A stretch of DNA of 64,000 bases from DATAEE01 sp036258175 (GTDB lineage: Bacteria; Acidobacteriota; Vicinamibacteria; Vicinamibacterales; 2-12-FULL-66-21), in NCBI GenBank assembly GCA_036258175.1, contig DATAEE010000391.1, forward strand, positions 38,146 to 102,145, read 5' to 3'. Below are positions 17,283-26,051 of this stretch, piece by piece. The notes below the pieces were generated by a model that did no database searches, was not told where the DNA came from, and saw only the letters and a program-made list of their open reading frames with translations. The position numbers were made by a program, and so were the translations under genes. Position 1 is the first letter of the stretch, and each line of letters opens with the position of its first letter.

Positions 17283-17911
17283 TGGGTTCCTGGGGTTCTT
17301 AAGGTTCCTGGGGTTCTCGGTTCCTGCGGTTCCGACGTTTTCCCCTCACTTTCGACCTGCCGCAGCCGCGTTTCGAGCTGCCGGCATCGCGCCTCCGACT
17401 CCTGCAACAGCTTCCGCCCTTCCACTTCGTGCATGACGCACGTCGCGAGCTCCTGCAGGGTTTCCACGTCCTCGTAACTCCACGTGCGCGGCCGGCTGTC
17501 AATCACGCAGAAGCTGCCGATCACATGGCCGTCGCTCGTCGTCAGAGGAATGCCGGCGTACGCCGCGATGCCCATCAACTGAATCGCCGGGTTCATCTGC
17601 ACGAGCGGGTTCACCCGCGCATCGTCGACGATGAGCGGCTTGGCGCTGCCGACGACGTGCTTGCAGAAGGAGTGAGAGAGCGGCGTCTGCCGCTCTGAGG
17701 CGATCGGCTGGGGAAGGCCCACGCAGGACTTGAAGAACTGCCGGTCGCGATCCACGAGGGACACCAGCCCGATCGGCGCGTGGAGCATGCGGCACGCGAT
17801 GCGCGTCAGGCGATCGAGGGCCGCTTCCGGAGGCGTGTCCAGGATGCTGAGGCGTTGGAGCGCCGCGAGACGGGAAACGGACCGGACGATAGCGAGGAGC
17901 TCATCCGACAT
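17279..17911 (-). CDS. GAF-domain protein with repeat-encoded C-terminal tail
   Basis: The ATG at 17911 (MSDELLAIVRSVSRLAAL) follows a GGAGGGTTGCC ribosome site and gives 210 residues; the frame is open to 18013 but the extra residues are Arg-rich and unconvincing. Residues about 15-165 form a GAF domain of the kind found beside histidine kinases and cyclases (VSLVDRDRQFFKSCVGLP, PLSHSFCKHVV, AYAGIPLTTSDGHVIGSFC). A coiled-coil-like helix (EVEGRKLLQESEARCRQLE) follows, but there is no output domain. The last 17 residues (EPQEPRTPGTLRTPGTH) are encoded by the 9-bp tandem repeat and end convergently with the ankyrin gene (4-bp overlap). It is probably a small-ligand or redox sensor lacking its own effector. 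Confidence 0.82.
   Translation of the reverse strand: MSDELLAIVRSVSRLAALQRLSILDTPPEAALDRLTRIACRMLHAPIGLVSLVDRDRQFFKSCVGLPQPIASERQTPLSHSFCKHVVGSAKPLIVDDARVNPLVQMNPAIQLMGIAAYAGIPLTTSDGHVIGSFCVIDSRPRTWSYEDVETLQELATCVMHEVEGRKLLQESEARCRQLETRLRQVESEGKTSEPQEPRTPGTLRTPGTH
17283..17335 (+). repeat. 9-bp tandem repeat (NNGGTTCCT), second copy
   Basis: About five to six imperfect NNGGTTCCT units lie at the convergent junction of the ankyrin and GAF genes. Read on the minus strand they form the C-terminal Glu-Pro/Thr-Pro-Gly tail of the GAF protein. Confidence 0.8.
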
Positions 17912-17982
17912 GGCAACCCTCCGGCGACCCCAGGACCCGTAGCTTACGCCCCGCCTTCGCACACAGGCAAGCCAGTCGCTTC

Positions 17983-18014
17983 CGCCTGCCCGCGTCGCGC
18001 TTCGGCGGGACAAG
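17983..18014 (+). repeat. Dispersed CGCCT...TTCGGCG-CAAG palindrome-like repeat, copy 1
   Basis: CGCCT at 17983, a GC-rich middle, then TTCGGCGGGACAAG. The layout matches 23385-23413 (CGCCTACGCCAAGGCTTCGG followed by CGCGGCAAG). Both copies sit in upstream regions, here just before the PadR promoter. Confidence 0.5.
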
Positions 18015-18026
18015 TCGGCGCGGCTC

Positions 18027-18071
18027 TTGACAGTCTATACTGTGCGATATACAGTGTGTGTCACACACTGT
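18027..18071 (+). promoter_or_regulatory. PadR gene promoter and 21-bp palindromic operator
   Basis: A consensus -35 TTGACA (18027-18032) is followed after 15 bp by a -10 TATACA (18048-18053). The perfect inverted repeat ACAGTGTGTG-T-CACACACTGT (18051-18071) overlaps the -10 element and the start codon. A third half-site ACTGT lies at 18039. This layout fits autorepression by the PadR protein encoded immediately downstream. With the transcription start expected near 18060, the message would be almost leaderless. Confidence 0.75.
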
Positions 18072-18414
18072 GAGTAACACAGCACCCGCCGTCAACGAGG
18101 ACCTGTTCGAATCGCTCCGTCTCGAGCTCCGCCGCGGCTGCCTCATCGTCGCCGTGCTGGCTCAGCTCCGAGTCGAGCACTATGGGTACACCCTTCGAAA
18201 GGCGCTCGCCGAGAAGGGGATAGTGATGGACGAGGGCACGCTGTATCCGCTCCTGCGCCGGCTCGAAAGCCAGGGGCTCCTCGTGAGCGAGTGGCGCGAG
18301 GAAGAGAAGCGCAACAAGCGCTTCTATCGTCTGTCGGCCGACGGAAAGCTGATCCTCAAGCAGCTGCTGGCGGAGTGGAAGAGCATCAACACCGCGCTGG
18401 AACGGATTCTTTAA
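18070..18414 (+). CDS. PadR-family transcriptional regulator
   Basis: This winged-helix regulator of about 114 residues is of the short PadR-s2 type. The DNA-binding segment is EHYGYTLRKALAEKG followed by MDEGTLYPLLRRLESQGLL and the wing KRFYRLSADGK. Two GTG starts are possible, at 18058 and 18070; I prefer 18070 because the predicted transcription start lies near 18060. A 21-bp perfect palindrome over the promoter and start is the likely operator. The membrane protein gene begins 11 bp after its stop and is the likely co-regulated partner. Confidence 0.9.
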   Translation: MSNTAPAVNEDLFESLRLELRRGCLIVAVLAQLRVEHYGYTLRKALAEKGIVMDEGTLYPLLRRLESQGLLVSEWREEEKRNKRFYRLSADGKLILKQLLAEWKSINTALERIL

Positions 18415-18425
18415 GGAACGACGCC

Positions 18426-19412
18426 ATGGAACTGCTCGATCGATATCTGCACGCGCTCAAGACGTATCTCCCCAAGGCGCAACAGCGCGACATCGTCGCG
18501 GAGCTGTCGGACAACATCCTGTCTGATGTCGAGGAGCAGGAGGCGGTGCTCGGGCGGCGGCTGAACCGCGCCGAGGAAGTCGAGGTCCTCAAAAAGTACG
18601 GCCATCCGCTCCTGGCCGCCGGCCGCTACCTTCCGCAGCAGTATCTGATCGGCCCTGCGCTCTATCCGTACTACTTGTTCGCGCTGAAGGTGCTGACGGC
18701 GATTCTGGTGCTGGGAAACGTCGCGGCCGCGATCGTCTCCGGCTTCATGTCCAGGAATCCGGCGGGGATCGCCGGCCATCTCGTCGAAAACGTGATCCGG
18801 GCCGTCATCTTCGGCATCGGCGTCGTCACGATCGGTTTCGCCGCGCTGGAGCGCTGGCAGGTCAAGATTCGTTTTCTCGAGACGTGGGACCCGGCCGCGC
18901 TGCCGGCGGTGTCGAGCGTCGACGCCGAGCGCGTCCCGCTGTCCGAGTCGATCTTCGGGCTCATTTTCGGGGCGCTCTTCCTTCTCTACTGGCTCGCCGT
19001 GCCGCCGTTCGACCGAATTGCCGTCGGCGGCGAGGGCGTCAGGGTCCAACTGGCTCCGATCTGGCGGCAGTTCTATCTGCCGGTCATGTTTCTCATCCTG
19101 ATCGGCATCGTCCAGACCGGCGTCAACCTGGTGAAGCCTCACTGGATCCGTTTCCGCGAAATCACTCGCATCGTGACCGACGTGATCGTCATCGTGATGG
19201 CCTATCTGATCCTGCGCACGAAGGATCTCGTCCTGATCATCGTCGAAGCTACCGGAGATCCGACTGCGCACGCCGACAAGGCGGCGATTCTCAACAAAGT
19301 CGTCGCGTTTGGGATCGCAGTGGCCGCCGCGGTCTTCGCCGTCGACATGATCATCAACTTGTGGCGGATCGCCGGGCGGCCGGGCGCGAATCTCGTGCAC
19401 GTGCGATCGTGA
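18426..19412 (+). CDS. PadR-associated integral membrane protein with HAAS-like N-terminus
   Basis: This protein of 328 residues has a soluble N-terminal region (about residues 1-75: LLDRYLHALKTYLPKAQQRD, then EELSDNI-like and GRRLNRAEEVEVLKKYGHP) that resembles the HAAS/DUF1700 helical domain found next to PadR regulators. About six hydrophobic segments follow (for example LFALKVLTAILVLGNVAAA and FGLIFGALFLLYWLAV). No catalytic motif is seen. In related pairs the regulator controls a membrane stress-response or antisigma-like protein; that role is inferred from context only. The ATG at 18426 is preceded by AAGGA in TTTAAGGAACG. Confidence 0.75.
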   Translation: MELLDRYLHALKTYLPKAQQRDIVAELSDNILSDVEEQEAVLGRRLNRAEEVEVLKKYGHPLLAAGRYLPQQYLIGPALYPYYLFALKVLTAILVLGNVAAAIVSGFMSRNPAGIAGHLVENVIRAVIFGIGVVTIGFAALERWQVKIRFLETWDPAALPAVSSVDAERVPLSESIFGLIFGALFLLYWLAVPPFDRIAVGGEGVRVQLAPIWRQFYLPVMFLILIGIVQTGVNLVKPHWIRFREITRIVTDVIVIVMAYLILRTKDLVLIIVEATGDPTAHADKAAILNKVVAFGIAVAAAVFAVDMIINLWRIAGRPGANLVHVRS

Positions 19413-19421
19413 GGGCGCGGT

Positions 19422-19427
19422 TATACT
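19422..19427 (+). promoter_or_regulatory. -10 element (TATACT) of the PQQ-propeller gene
   Basis: GGTTATACT ends 9 bp before the ATG at 19437, and no Shine-Dalgarno sequence lies between. Transcription would start within a few bases of the start codon, so the mRNA may be leaderless. No clear -35 box is seen. Confidence 0.4.
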
Positions 19428-19436
19428 GACGGCTCC

Positions 19437-20909
19437 ATGCGCTTAACGATTTTCATCACGTTGTCCGTCACGCTTGGCGTTGCCGCTCACGCGTCGGAGA
19501 ACTGGACCCGCTTCCGCGGTCCGAACGGCACCGGCGTGTCGGATGCGAAGAATCTTCCGACCACCTTCGGTCCGACGACGAATGTGCGGTGGAAGACGGC
19601 GCTGCCACCGGGTCACTCCTCACCGGTCGTCACGAACTCCCGAATCTTCCTGACCGCGCATACGCCGGACAAGACTGAGTTCCAGCTGTTCGTCATCGCC
19701 CTCGATCGATCCACCGGCCGCGAGCTGTGGCGACGCGAGGTTCCTCGCCGGCAGAAGGGGAGGCAGGAGAACGTCAACGGGCCCGCCTCGCCGAGTCCGG
19801 TCACCGACGGAACGAATGTGTATGCGTTCTTCCAGGACTTCGGGTTGATCAGTTTCGGCCCCGACGGCCGGGAGCGGTGGCGCCTGCCGCTTGGCCCGTT
19901 CAACATGTTCTATGGCTTCGGCGCGTCGCCGATTCTCGTGGAGGACGTGCTGCTGTTGCCGGTTGATCAGGACACCGATTCGAACCTGCTGGCGATCGAT
20001 TCTGCGACTGGCAGGGAACGGTGGAAGGTGTCTCGCCCGCACGTCATCTCCGGCTACTCGACGCCGACGGTCTACCGGCCTGCAGGCGGCGGCGCGCAGA
20101 TACTGGTGCCCGAATCGTTCCAGCTGACCGCCTATTCGGTGAAGGACGGCTCGAAAATCTGGTGGGTGCGCGGCCTCGCGTGCGAGATGAAATCGGTGGC
20201 GAGCCTCGACGCCACGACGCTCTACGTCAACGGCTGGGGCTTCCGGCAGAACCAGGCGGGCGAGCAGATTCCGACCGTCACGTTCGAGGAAGGCCTCAAG
20301 CGGTACGACAAGAACGGAGACGGCCTCATCGCAAGCGGCGAAGTGATCGGCGACGAGCCGATGGACCGAATGTTGAGTCCGAAGTACGGCTACGCCGCGT
20401 TCGACGGGAATCGCGACGGACAGCTGAACGCCGTGGAGTGGGCGATCTTCCGCGCGATGCTGGCGTCGGAGAACGGACTGCTCGCCATTCGCCTCGGCGG
20501 ACAGGGGGACATGACCGATCAGGCGGTCCGCTGGAAGTACAAGCGGCCGGTTCCGCAGGTCCCATCGACGCTGCTGTATCGCGACGTCCTGTTCATGGTG
20601 AACGACAGCGGGATTCTGATCTCGTTCGACCCGCAGACCGGTGACGTCCTCAAGCAGGGCCGTCTCAAGGGCGCCATCGACAAGTACTTCGCCTCACCGA
20701 TTGGCGCCGATGGCAAGGTCTGGCTGGTCAGCCAGGACGGCACCGTTTCGGTCGTGTCCGCCCAGGCTCAGTGGGAGATCCTGGCAGTGAACGCGCTCGA
20801 GGACGAAGTGTTCGCGACGCCGGTGCCGGCAGACGGCGAGTTGCTGATCAGAACGAAGAGCGCCCTGTACGCCTTTGGCGCCTCCGGTGCTGCGCCGAGC
20901 GGGCACTAG
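19437..20909 (+). CDS. Exported PQQ-type beta-propeller protein with inserted EF-hands
   Basis: The 490-residue protein has a signal peptide (LSVTLGVAAHA) followed by propeller blades of the PQQ/quinoprotein repeat type (NWTRFRGPNGTGVS, ALDRSTGRELWRREV, AIDSATGRERWKV, SFDPQTGDVLKQG). Between blades, two calcium-binding loops are visible: YDKNGDGLIASGE at about residues 283-295 and FDGNRDGQLNAVE at about residues 323-335, both with the DxNxDGxxxxxE pattern. The active-site residues of true quinoprotein dehydrogenases are not evident, so an enzymatic role is doubtful; it may be a binding or assembly protein outside the membrane. It ends convergently with the permease gene (4-bp overlap). Confidence 0.82.
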   Translation: MRLTIFITLSVTLGVAAHASENWTRFRGPNGTGVSDAKNLPTTFGPTTNVRWKTALPPGHSSPVVTNSRIFLTAHTPDKTEFQLFVIALDRSTGRELWRREVPRRQKGRQENVNGPASPSPVTDGTNVYAFFQDFGLISFGPDGRERWRLPLGPFNMFYGFGASPILVEDVLLLPVDQDTDSNLLAIDSATGRERWKVSRPHVISGYSTPTVYRPAGGGAQILVPESFQLTAYSVKDGSKIWWVRGLACEMKSVASLDATTLYVNGWGFRQNQAGEQIPTVTFEEGLKRYDKNGDGLIASGEVIGDEPMDRMLSPKYGYAAFDGNRDGQLNAVEWAIFRAMLASENGLLAIRLGGQGDMTDQAVRWKYKRPVPQVPSTLLYRDVLFMVNDSGILISFDPQTGDVLKQGRLKGAIDKYFASPIGADGKVWLVSQDGTVSVVSAQAQWEILAVNALEDEVFATPVPADGELLIRTKSALYAFGASGAAPSGH

Positions 20910-23338
20910 GACCTTCGCAGGGCGTCCACCGGATTCAACCGCGCCGCGCGCAGTCCCGGGATACCGCTGGCGAGCATCGCGACCAGCGTGAGCATGGCCG
21001 CGACGCCGACATATGTCGCCGCGTCCCGTGGGCCGACGCCAACGAGCAATCGTGAAGCGAACGGCAGCACGGCCAGCGCACCGGCGCTGCCGATGGCCAG
21101 CCCTAGAAGCGCGACGCGCACACCTTGGCTCGTCACCGATCGCAGAATGTCCGCCGGTCTGGCGCCAAGTGCCATGCGGACGCCGATCTCACGCGTCCGC
21201 TGAGCGACCGCGAACGCCATGACGCCGTAAAGCCCTACGCCCGCCAGCAGCAGCGCGAGCGCGCCGAACAGGCCGAGAAACGACGCCGCAATCCGGTTCG
21301 CGAACGTCCCGAAGGCCATCTGCTGCTCGCCGGTTTTTGTCGCGAAGATCGGCAGATTCGGGTCGAGCGCCGACACGACCGATCGGATTCGCTGGAGCGC
21401 CGCTCCTGCGCTCTCGGAGCTTCGGACGTGAATGATGGCGTTGGGGCGATACCTCTGCCGGATGGACACGTAGAAGAACGGCCGCGGATCCTCGGCGAGC
21501 GTCTGGTACTTGCCGGTTGGCACGACGCCTACGACCTGGTACGGCGTATCACCGATCCGCACGATGCGGCCGAGGGGATCTCCTGACCAATAACGCTCGG
21601 CCATCGTGCGGTTCACGATCATCACGTGCGTCGTGTCGATGCGATCGTCGAACGTGAAGTCGCGACCCGCGATGACGGGGATCTGCATCGCCGCCAGATA
21701 GCCGGGCGACACAATGTTGTATTGGATGTTGAGATCCTCGTCCTCCCGGCGCGAGTAGCCGTCGATCGAGACCGTCATCGAGCTGATGCCCTCGAAGCCA
21801 AGCGGCAACCGGACCGCGACACCCGCCGCCTGGACGCCCGGTTCGGACTGCAGCTGGCGTACGAGCCGCTCATGAAACACCGCGCCGGTCTCCGGGGTGT
21901 AGCCGTTGGGAAACAGGTTGTAGCCGGCCAGCATGAGGTCACGGGGGTTGAAGCCAGGGTCCAGCCGTTCGGCGGCGACCAGGCTTCGAAGGAACAGCCC
22001 GGCTCCGACCAGGAGCATCGCCGAAAGCGCGACCTGCGTGACGACGAGCGCGTCGCGGAGGCGGGAACGATGCCGGCTGCCGGCGGCTGACTCGTCGCGG
22101 AGCGCAACGATCACGTCGGCTCGCGCCGATTGAAACGCCGGCGCGAGGCCAAACACGATGCCGGTCACCACGCTCAGGAGCGCCGTGAACGCTACGACCC
22201 CCCCGTCCACGCTGATCGCAGGTCGAAGCATCAGATCCGTCGGCGGATTGAACCTCGAGAGCAGCGGACTGGCAGCCATCGCGACGAGGATGCCTCCCGC
22301 GCCACCAAGGCCGGCAAGCATCAGGCTTTCCACGAGCATCTGACGGACGAGACGTCCTCGGGACCCGCCGACCGCGAGCCGGATCGCCATCTCGCGCCGG
22401 CGGCCGAGGGCTCGTGCCAGGAGCAGGTTGGCAACGTTCGCGCACGCGAGCAGCAGCACGAGCGACACGACGCCGCTCAGCGTCAGGAGCACCGGCGTCA
22501 GAAAGAGCTGCGCGCCGAAGGGCGATCGCCACATCGGCACTACTGCGCCGGTCCAGCCTTCGTTTGTGCTTGGCCAGGCTTGCGCGAGCCGTTCCACCGC
22601 CGCCTTCACTTCGGCTTCCGCCTGCTCCACGGTGACGCCGGGAGCCAGTCGGCCGAGCGTCTGGAGCCAGCGGCTTCCGCGAGCCCGAATCAGATCGCCC
22701 TGCATGACATCGGCCTGCATCATCACGGGAATCCACAGATCCAGTGCGAGACCGCTCCAGACGCCATAGAAGTCCGGCGGCGCAACCCCCACGACGGTGT
22801 ACGGCTTACCGTTGATCGGCATCGTGTGGCCGACGATCGCCGCATCGCCAGCGAAGCGGCGCTGCCACAGCCCGTGGCTCAGGACGACGACCGGCGCGCG
22901 CCCGGGTGCCTCATCCTCCGCGCGGGTAAAGCCGCGTCCGAGCGACATACCGGTCCGCAGGACGTCGAAATAGTTCCCACTCACCAGCGATCCGTACACG
23001 CGCTCGGCATGTCGCGACTCTGCCGTGGCGCCCAGGCTCACGGTCACGATGCTGTCCACGACCAGGCCGTCCAGGGTCTTGCACGCATCCCGCAGGTCCA
23101 CGTAGTCCGGATACGAGAGCGTGCGCCAGGCGCCGCTTCGGCTGCGGTTTGCCACGACGACGATGTCTTGCTGTTGGCTCACGCCGGAAAGCGGCTCGAT
23201 GAGGACCCCGCGGACCCAGCTGTAGATCGCGCTGTTCGCGCCGATGCCGAGCGCGAGCGACAGCGCGGCGGCCGCCGCGGTTCCGGGACTTCGGCGCAAA
23301 ATGCGGAGGCCGTACCGGACGTCCTGGAGAATGGTCAT
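20906..23338 (-). CDS. MacB-like ABC permease of the acidobacterial ADOP type
   Basis: This 810-residue permease starts at the ATG at 23338 (MTILQDVRYGLRILRRSPG), the usual ADOP N-terminus; an upstream ATG adds eight residues with no family support. It has two MacB_PCD periplasmic domains alternating with FtsX-type membrane segments: one helix near residue 25, three helices at about 270-370, and three helices at the C-terminus (MAFGTFANRIAASFLGLFGA onwards, ending ARLNPVDALRRS). No ATPase is nearby, as is normal for these duplicated orphan permeases. The substrate is unknown. Confidence 0.9.
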   Translation of the reverse strand: MTILQDVRYGLRILRRSPGTAAAAALSLALGIGANSAIYSWVRGVLIEPLSGVSQQQDIVVVANRSRSGAWRTLSYPDYVDLRDACKTLDGLVVDSIVTVSLGATAESRHAERVYGSLVSGNYFDVLRTGMSLGRGFTRAEDEAPGRAPVVVLSHGLWQRRFAGDAAIVGHTMPINGKPYTVVGVAPPDFYGVWSGLALDLWIPVMMQADVMQGDLIRARGSRWLQTLGRLAPGVTVEQAEAEVKAAVERLAQAWPSTNEGWTGAVVPMWRSPFGAQLFLTPVLLTLSGVVSLVLLLACANVANLLLARALGRRREMAIRLAVGGSRGRLVRQMLVESLMLAGLGGAGGILVAMAASPLLSRFNPPTDLMLRPAISVDGGVVAFTALLSVVTGIVFGLAPAFQSARADVIVALRDESAAGSRHRSRLRDALVVTQVALSAMLLVGAGLFLRSLVAAERLDPGFNPRDLMLAGYNLFPNGYTPETGAVFHERLVRQLQSEPGVQAAGVAVRLPLGFEGISSMTVSIDGYSRREDEDLNIQYNIVSPGYLAAMQIPVIAGRDFTFDDRIDTTHVMIVNRTMAERYWSGDPLGRIVRIGDTPYQVVGVVPTGKYQTLAEDPRPFFYVSIRQRYRPNAIIHVRSSESAGAALQRIRSVVSALDPNLPIFATKTGEQQMAFGTFANRIAASFLGLFGALALLLAGVGLYGVMAFAVAQRTREIGVRMALGARPADILRSVTSQGVRVALLGLAIGSAGALAVLPFASRLLVGVGPRDAATYVGVAAMLTLVAMLASGIPGLRAARLNPVDALRRS

Positions 23339-23384
23339 ACGACTCCATACGGCCGGATTCACGCGCAGGTTCGAACTGTTCGCC

Positions 23385-23413
23385 CGCCTACGCCAAGGCT
23401 TCGGCGCGGCAAG
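23385..23413 (+). repeat. Dispersed CGCCT...TTCGGCG-CAAG palindrome-like repeat, copy 2
   Basis: CGCCTACGCCAAGGCTTCGG followed by CGCGGCAAG, in the 102-bp gap between the divergent ADOP permease and MATE genes. It is similar in layout to 17983-18014. A possible -10 (TATCAT, 23418-23423) follows it. Confidence 0.5.
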
Positions 23414-23440
23414 CCGGTATCATGAAGGACGGATGCCGCA

Positions 23441-24808
23441 ATGAAGGACCTAACCCAGGGTTCGGTCGCGCGCAACCTGATGCAGATCGCCGCGTTTCTC
23501 GCGGCGAGCATGCTCCTTCAGACGTTGTACCTCCTCGTCGACATGTACTGGGTGGGACGCCTGGGCAAGGAGGCGATTGCCGCCGTCGGCCTCGCCGGCA
23601 CCGTGTCGTTCATCGTCCTCGCGCTGACCCAGGCGCTGGGCGTTGGCACGACCACCCTGGTTGCGCACGCGGTTGGCGCGAAGGACCAGGCGCGCGCGCG
23701 CCGGGTCTTCAACCAGTCGCTCGTCCTGTCGATCCTCAGCAGCGGCTGCTTCCTCGCCGTCGCCTTCGCGCTGCGCGGGGCGTACTGCCGCGCGCTCGCG
23801 GCGGATGCCGAGACGGTACGCCTCGGTGAAGAGTACCTGGCGTGGTTCCTGCCCGCGCTCGCACTGCAGTTTGCTGTCGTTTCCATGGGCTCGGCGCTTC
23901 GCGGCACGGGGATCGTCAAGCCCACCGTCATCATCCAGATCATCACCGTCCTGCTGAACATCGTGCTGGCGCCGGTGCTCATTTTCGGCTGGGGAACCGG
24001 CCTCGCGATGGGAGTGACGGGCGCGGCGCTGTCGACGTTCGTCGCCGTCGTGCTCGGCTTCGTGCTGCTCGTCGGATATTTCCTGCGAGCCGATGGCTTC
24101 ATCACGTTCGATCGCGCCGCCTGGGCCCCCGACCTGAGAATCTGGAAGAGGATGATGGCGGTTGGCGCGCCGGCCGGCGGTGAATTCCTGCTCATTTCGC
24201 TTCACATGATCCTGGTGTACCGGTTGATTCAAGGCTTCGGCGCAGCGGCGCAGGCAGGATTCGGCATAGGCAGCCGCGTCATGCAGTCGCTGTTCCTCCC
24301 AGTCGTGGCGATCGCGTTCGCCGCGTCGCCGGTCGTGGGGCAGAACTTCGGCGCCCGGCTCGCCGATCGCGTGCGGGAGACCTTCCGGTGGGCCGCCGTG
24401 ATGGCGTCGGCGGTGATGATGGTGCTGACCGTGTTGTGCCACATCTCGCCGGCCGCGCTGATTCGACCCTTCTCCTCCGATCCGGCCGTCATCCTGGTCG
24501 GCGGCGAGTACCTGCGCATCACCTCCTGGAACTTCGTGCCCAGCGCGATCGTGTTCACGAGCTCGAGCATCTTCCAGGGGATCGGCAACAGCGTGCCGCC
24601 GGTGATCATCTCGGCCGCGAGGCTGCTGCTGTTTGCGGTGCCCGCGTTTCTTCTGTCACGGACGGCGGGGTTCGAACTGCGGCAGATTTGGTATGTCGGC
24701 GTCGCCGCGGTGATCGTGCAGATGACTTTGAATATCTGGCTATTGCAGCGGGAGTTCCGGCGGAGGCTGACGTTCGGGCCGACTGCCGTCCCCGCGCCCG
24801 CGCCGTAA
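23441..24808 (+). CDS. MATE-family efflux transporter
   Basis: The 455-residue protein has the 12-helix layout of a multidrug and toxin extrusion antiporter, with two matching halves. Family motifs are VDMYWVGRLGKEAIAAVG in the first half and FGIGSRVMQSLFLPVVAIA with VVGQNFGA in the second. It should export cationic or other small molecules in exchange for H+ or Na+. The N-terminus MKDLTQGSVARNLMQIA is typical. There is no regulator beside it. Confidence 0.93.
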   Translation: MKDLTQGSVARNLMQIAAFLAASMLLQTLYLLVDMYWVGRLGKEAIAAVGLAGTVSFIVLALTQALGVGTTTLVAHAVGAKDQARARRVFNQSLVLSILSSGCFLAVAFALRGAYCRALAADAETVRLGEEYLAWFLPALALQFAVVSMGSALRGTGIVKPTVIIQIITVLLNIVLAPVLIFGWGTGLAMGVTGAALSTFVAVVLGFVLLVGYFLRADGFITFDRAAWAPDLRIWKRMMAVGAPAGGEFLLISLHMILVYRLIQGFGAAAQAGFGIGSRVMQSLFLPVVAIAFAASPVVGQNFGARLADRVRETFRWAAVMASAVMMVLTVLCHISPAALIRPFSSDPAVILVGGEYLRITSWNFVPSAIVFTSSSIFQGIGNSVPPVIISAARLLLFAVPAFLLSRTAGFELRQIWYVGVAAVIVQMTLNIWLLQREFRRRLTFGPTAVPAPAP

Positions 24809-24824
24809 TTTCCAAACCGCTCCG

Positions 24825-26051
24825 CTAGCCGTCTGCCAGCCGCGCGGCCAGGTGGTGCAGAAAGAGCCCCGCGTCGGTGACCACGCCGAGCGTCTGTGAG
24901 GATCCGCGGTCGGCGAGCTTCGTGATGACCGCGGGATTGATGTCCACGCACACCATACGCACCCACGCCGGCACCATGTTGCCGACGCCGATGCCGTGGA
25001 GCATGCTCGAGAGCACGACGACCATGCTGACGTCCGCGAGTGCGGCGGCATAGCGATCCTGCGCCTCGATGAGATTCATCATCGTCTCCGGCAGCGGCCC
25101 ATCGTCGCGTATGCTGCCTGCGAGCAGGAACGGCACTCCGCGTCGCACGCACTCGTGCATGATCCCCGACTGGAGAATGCCGGACTCGACTGCGGCGGCG
25201 ATCCCGCCCGCCCGTCTGATCGCGTTGATCGCGCGCATGTGATGGCGGTGGCCACCCTCGACGGCTACGCCGGTCTCGAGGTTCACACCAAGCGACGTGC
25301 CGAAGAGCGCGCCTTCGATGTCATGAACGGCGAGCGCATTGCCGGCAAGGAGCACGTCGACGAAGCCTCTTCGAATCAGATCGCAGAAATGCGGGATGCC
25401 GCCCGTGTGCGCGACGACGGGGCCCGCGACGAACGCGATCCGGCCGCCGGCTGCCTTCGTCTCGCGAAACATCTCGGCGATGCGCCCGACCGTCGCTTCC
25501 ACGCGCCGCTCGGACGACACCTCGTTGTTCATGAACGCGAAGCCGAGGCGGTCCCGGGCCCGGAACTCCGGCACGACGCGGATCCCGTCGAGGCCGCAGA
25601 CGATTCGATCGCCGGCGCGGATATCGCGAAGCTTCCGGCAGGAGGCCGTCGTGTCCTCGATCACGATCGCCGCATCCATTCGTTGGCGCTCGACGGGAAT
25701 CCACCGTGCGGCGACCCGCACTTCGGTGCGCTGGTTTGTCGTCGAGTAGAAGTCCTCCGGCGCGCAACCATCGCGATCGGCTGGCCGGACGAGTGCGTCG
25801 CGCTGGCGCTCGCGACGACAGCCCAGGGACACGAGCTCTTCGAGCAGATCGTCGAGGGCCTGATCGGTAGGCGCCGTGACTTTCAGCGACAGGCGGGAAA
25901 ACTCGTCGTTGGTGCGGCCCAAGTCGAAGCGCAGGACTTCGAAGGCACCGCCGCGCGAAATCACCTTGTCGAAGATTGTGGATAGAACGTCAGAATCGAC
26001 GAGGTGTCCTTCGGCCTCGACGATCTCAGTGCGCGGCGCGTTGTGTGTCAC
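24825..26051 (-). CDS. TIGR00300/LOR-SDH-domain protein, possible ornithine cyclodeaminase-like
   Basis: The 408-residue protein matches the TIGR00300 family. The N-terminal part (EAEGHLVDSDVLSTIFDKV, FEVLRFDLGRTNDEFSRLSL) is the LOR/SDH conserved domain, and the C-terminal part is a Rossmann-like region (VAGPVVAHTGGIPHFCDLIR, LLAGNALAVHDIEGALFGTS, HGIGVGNMVPAW). Relatives include the C-terminal half of cyanobacterial AgrE/ArgZ-type enzymes, for which ornithine cyclodeaminase activity has been reported; assigning that activity here is inference. Its start overlaps the glpK stop by 4 bp, tying it to the glycerol genes, which is not an obvious metabolic fit. Confidence 0.75.
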   Translation of the reverse strand: MTHNAPRTEIVEAEGHLVDSDVLSTIFDKVISRGGAFEVLRFDLGRTNDEFSRLSLKVTAPTDQALDDLLEELVSLGCRRERQRDALVRPADRDGCAPEDFYSTTNQRTEVRVAARWIPVERQRMDAAIVIEDTTASCRKLRDIRAGDRIVCGLDGIRVVPEFRARDRLGFAFMNNEVSSERRVEATVGRIAEMFRETKAAGGRIAFVAGPVVAHTGGIPHFCDLIRRGFVDVLLAGNALAVHDIEGALFGTSLGVNLETGVAVEGGHRHHMRAINAIRRAGGIAAAVESGILQSGIMHECVRRGVPFLLAGSIRDDGPLPETMMNLIEAQDRYAAALADVSMVVVLSSMLHGIGVGNMVPAWVRMVCVDINPAVITKLADRGSSQTLGVVTDAGLFLHHLAARLADG

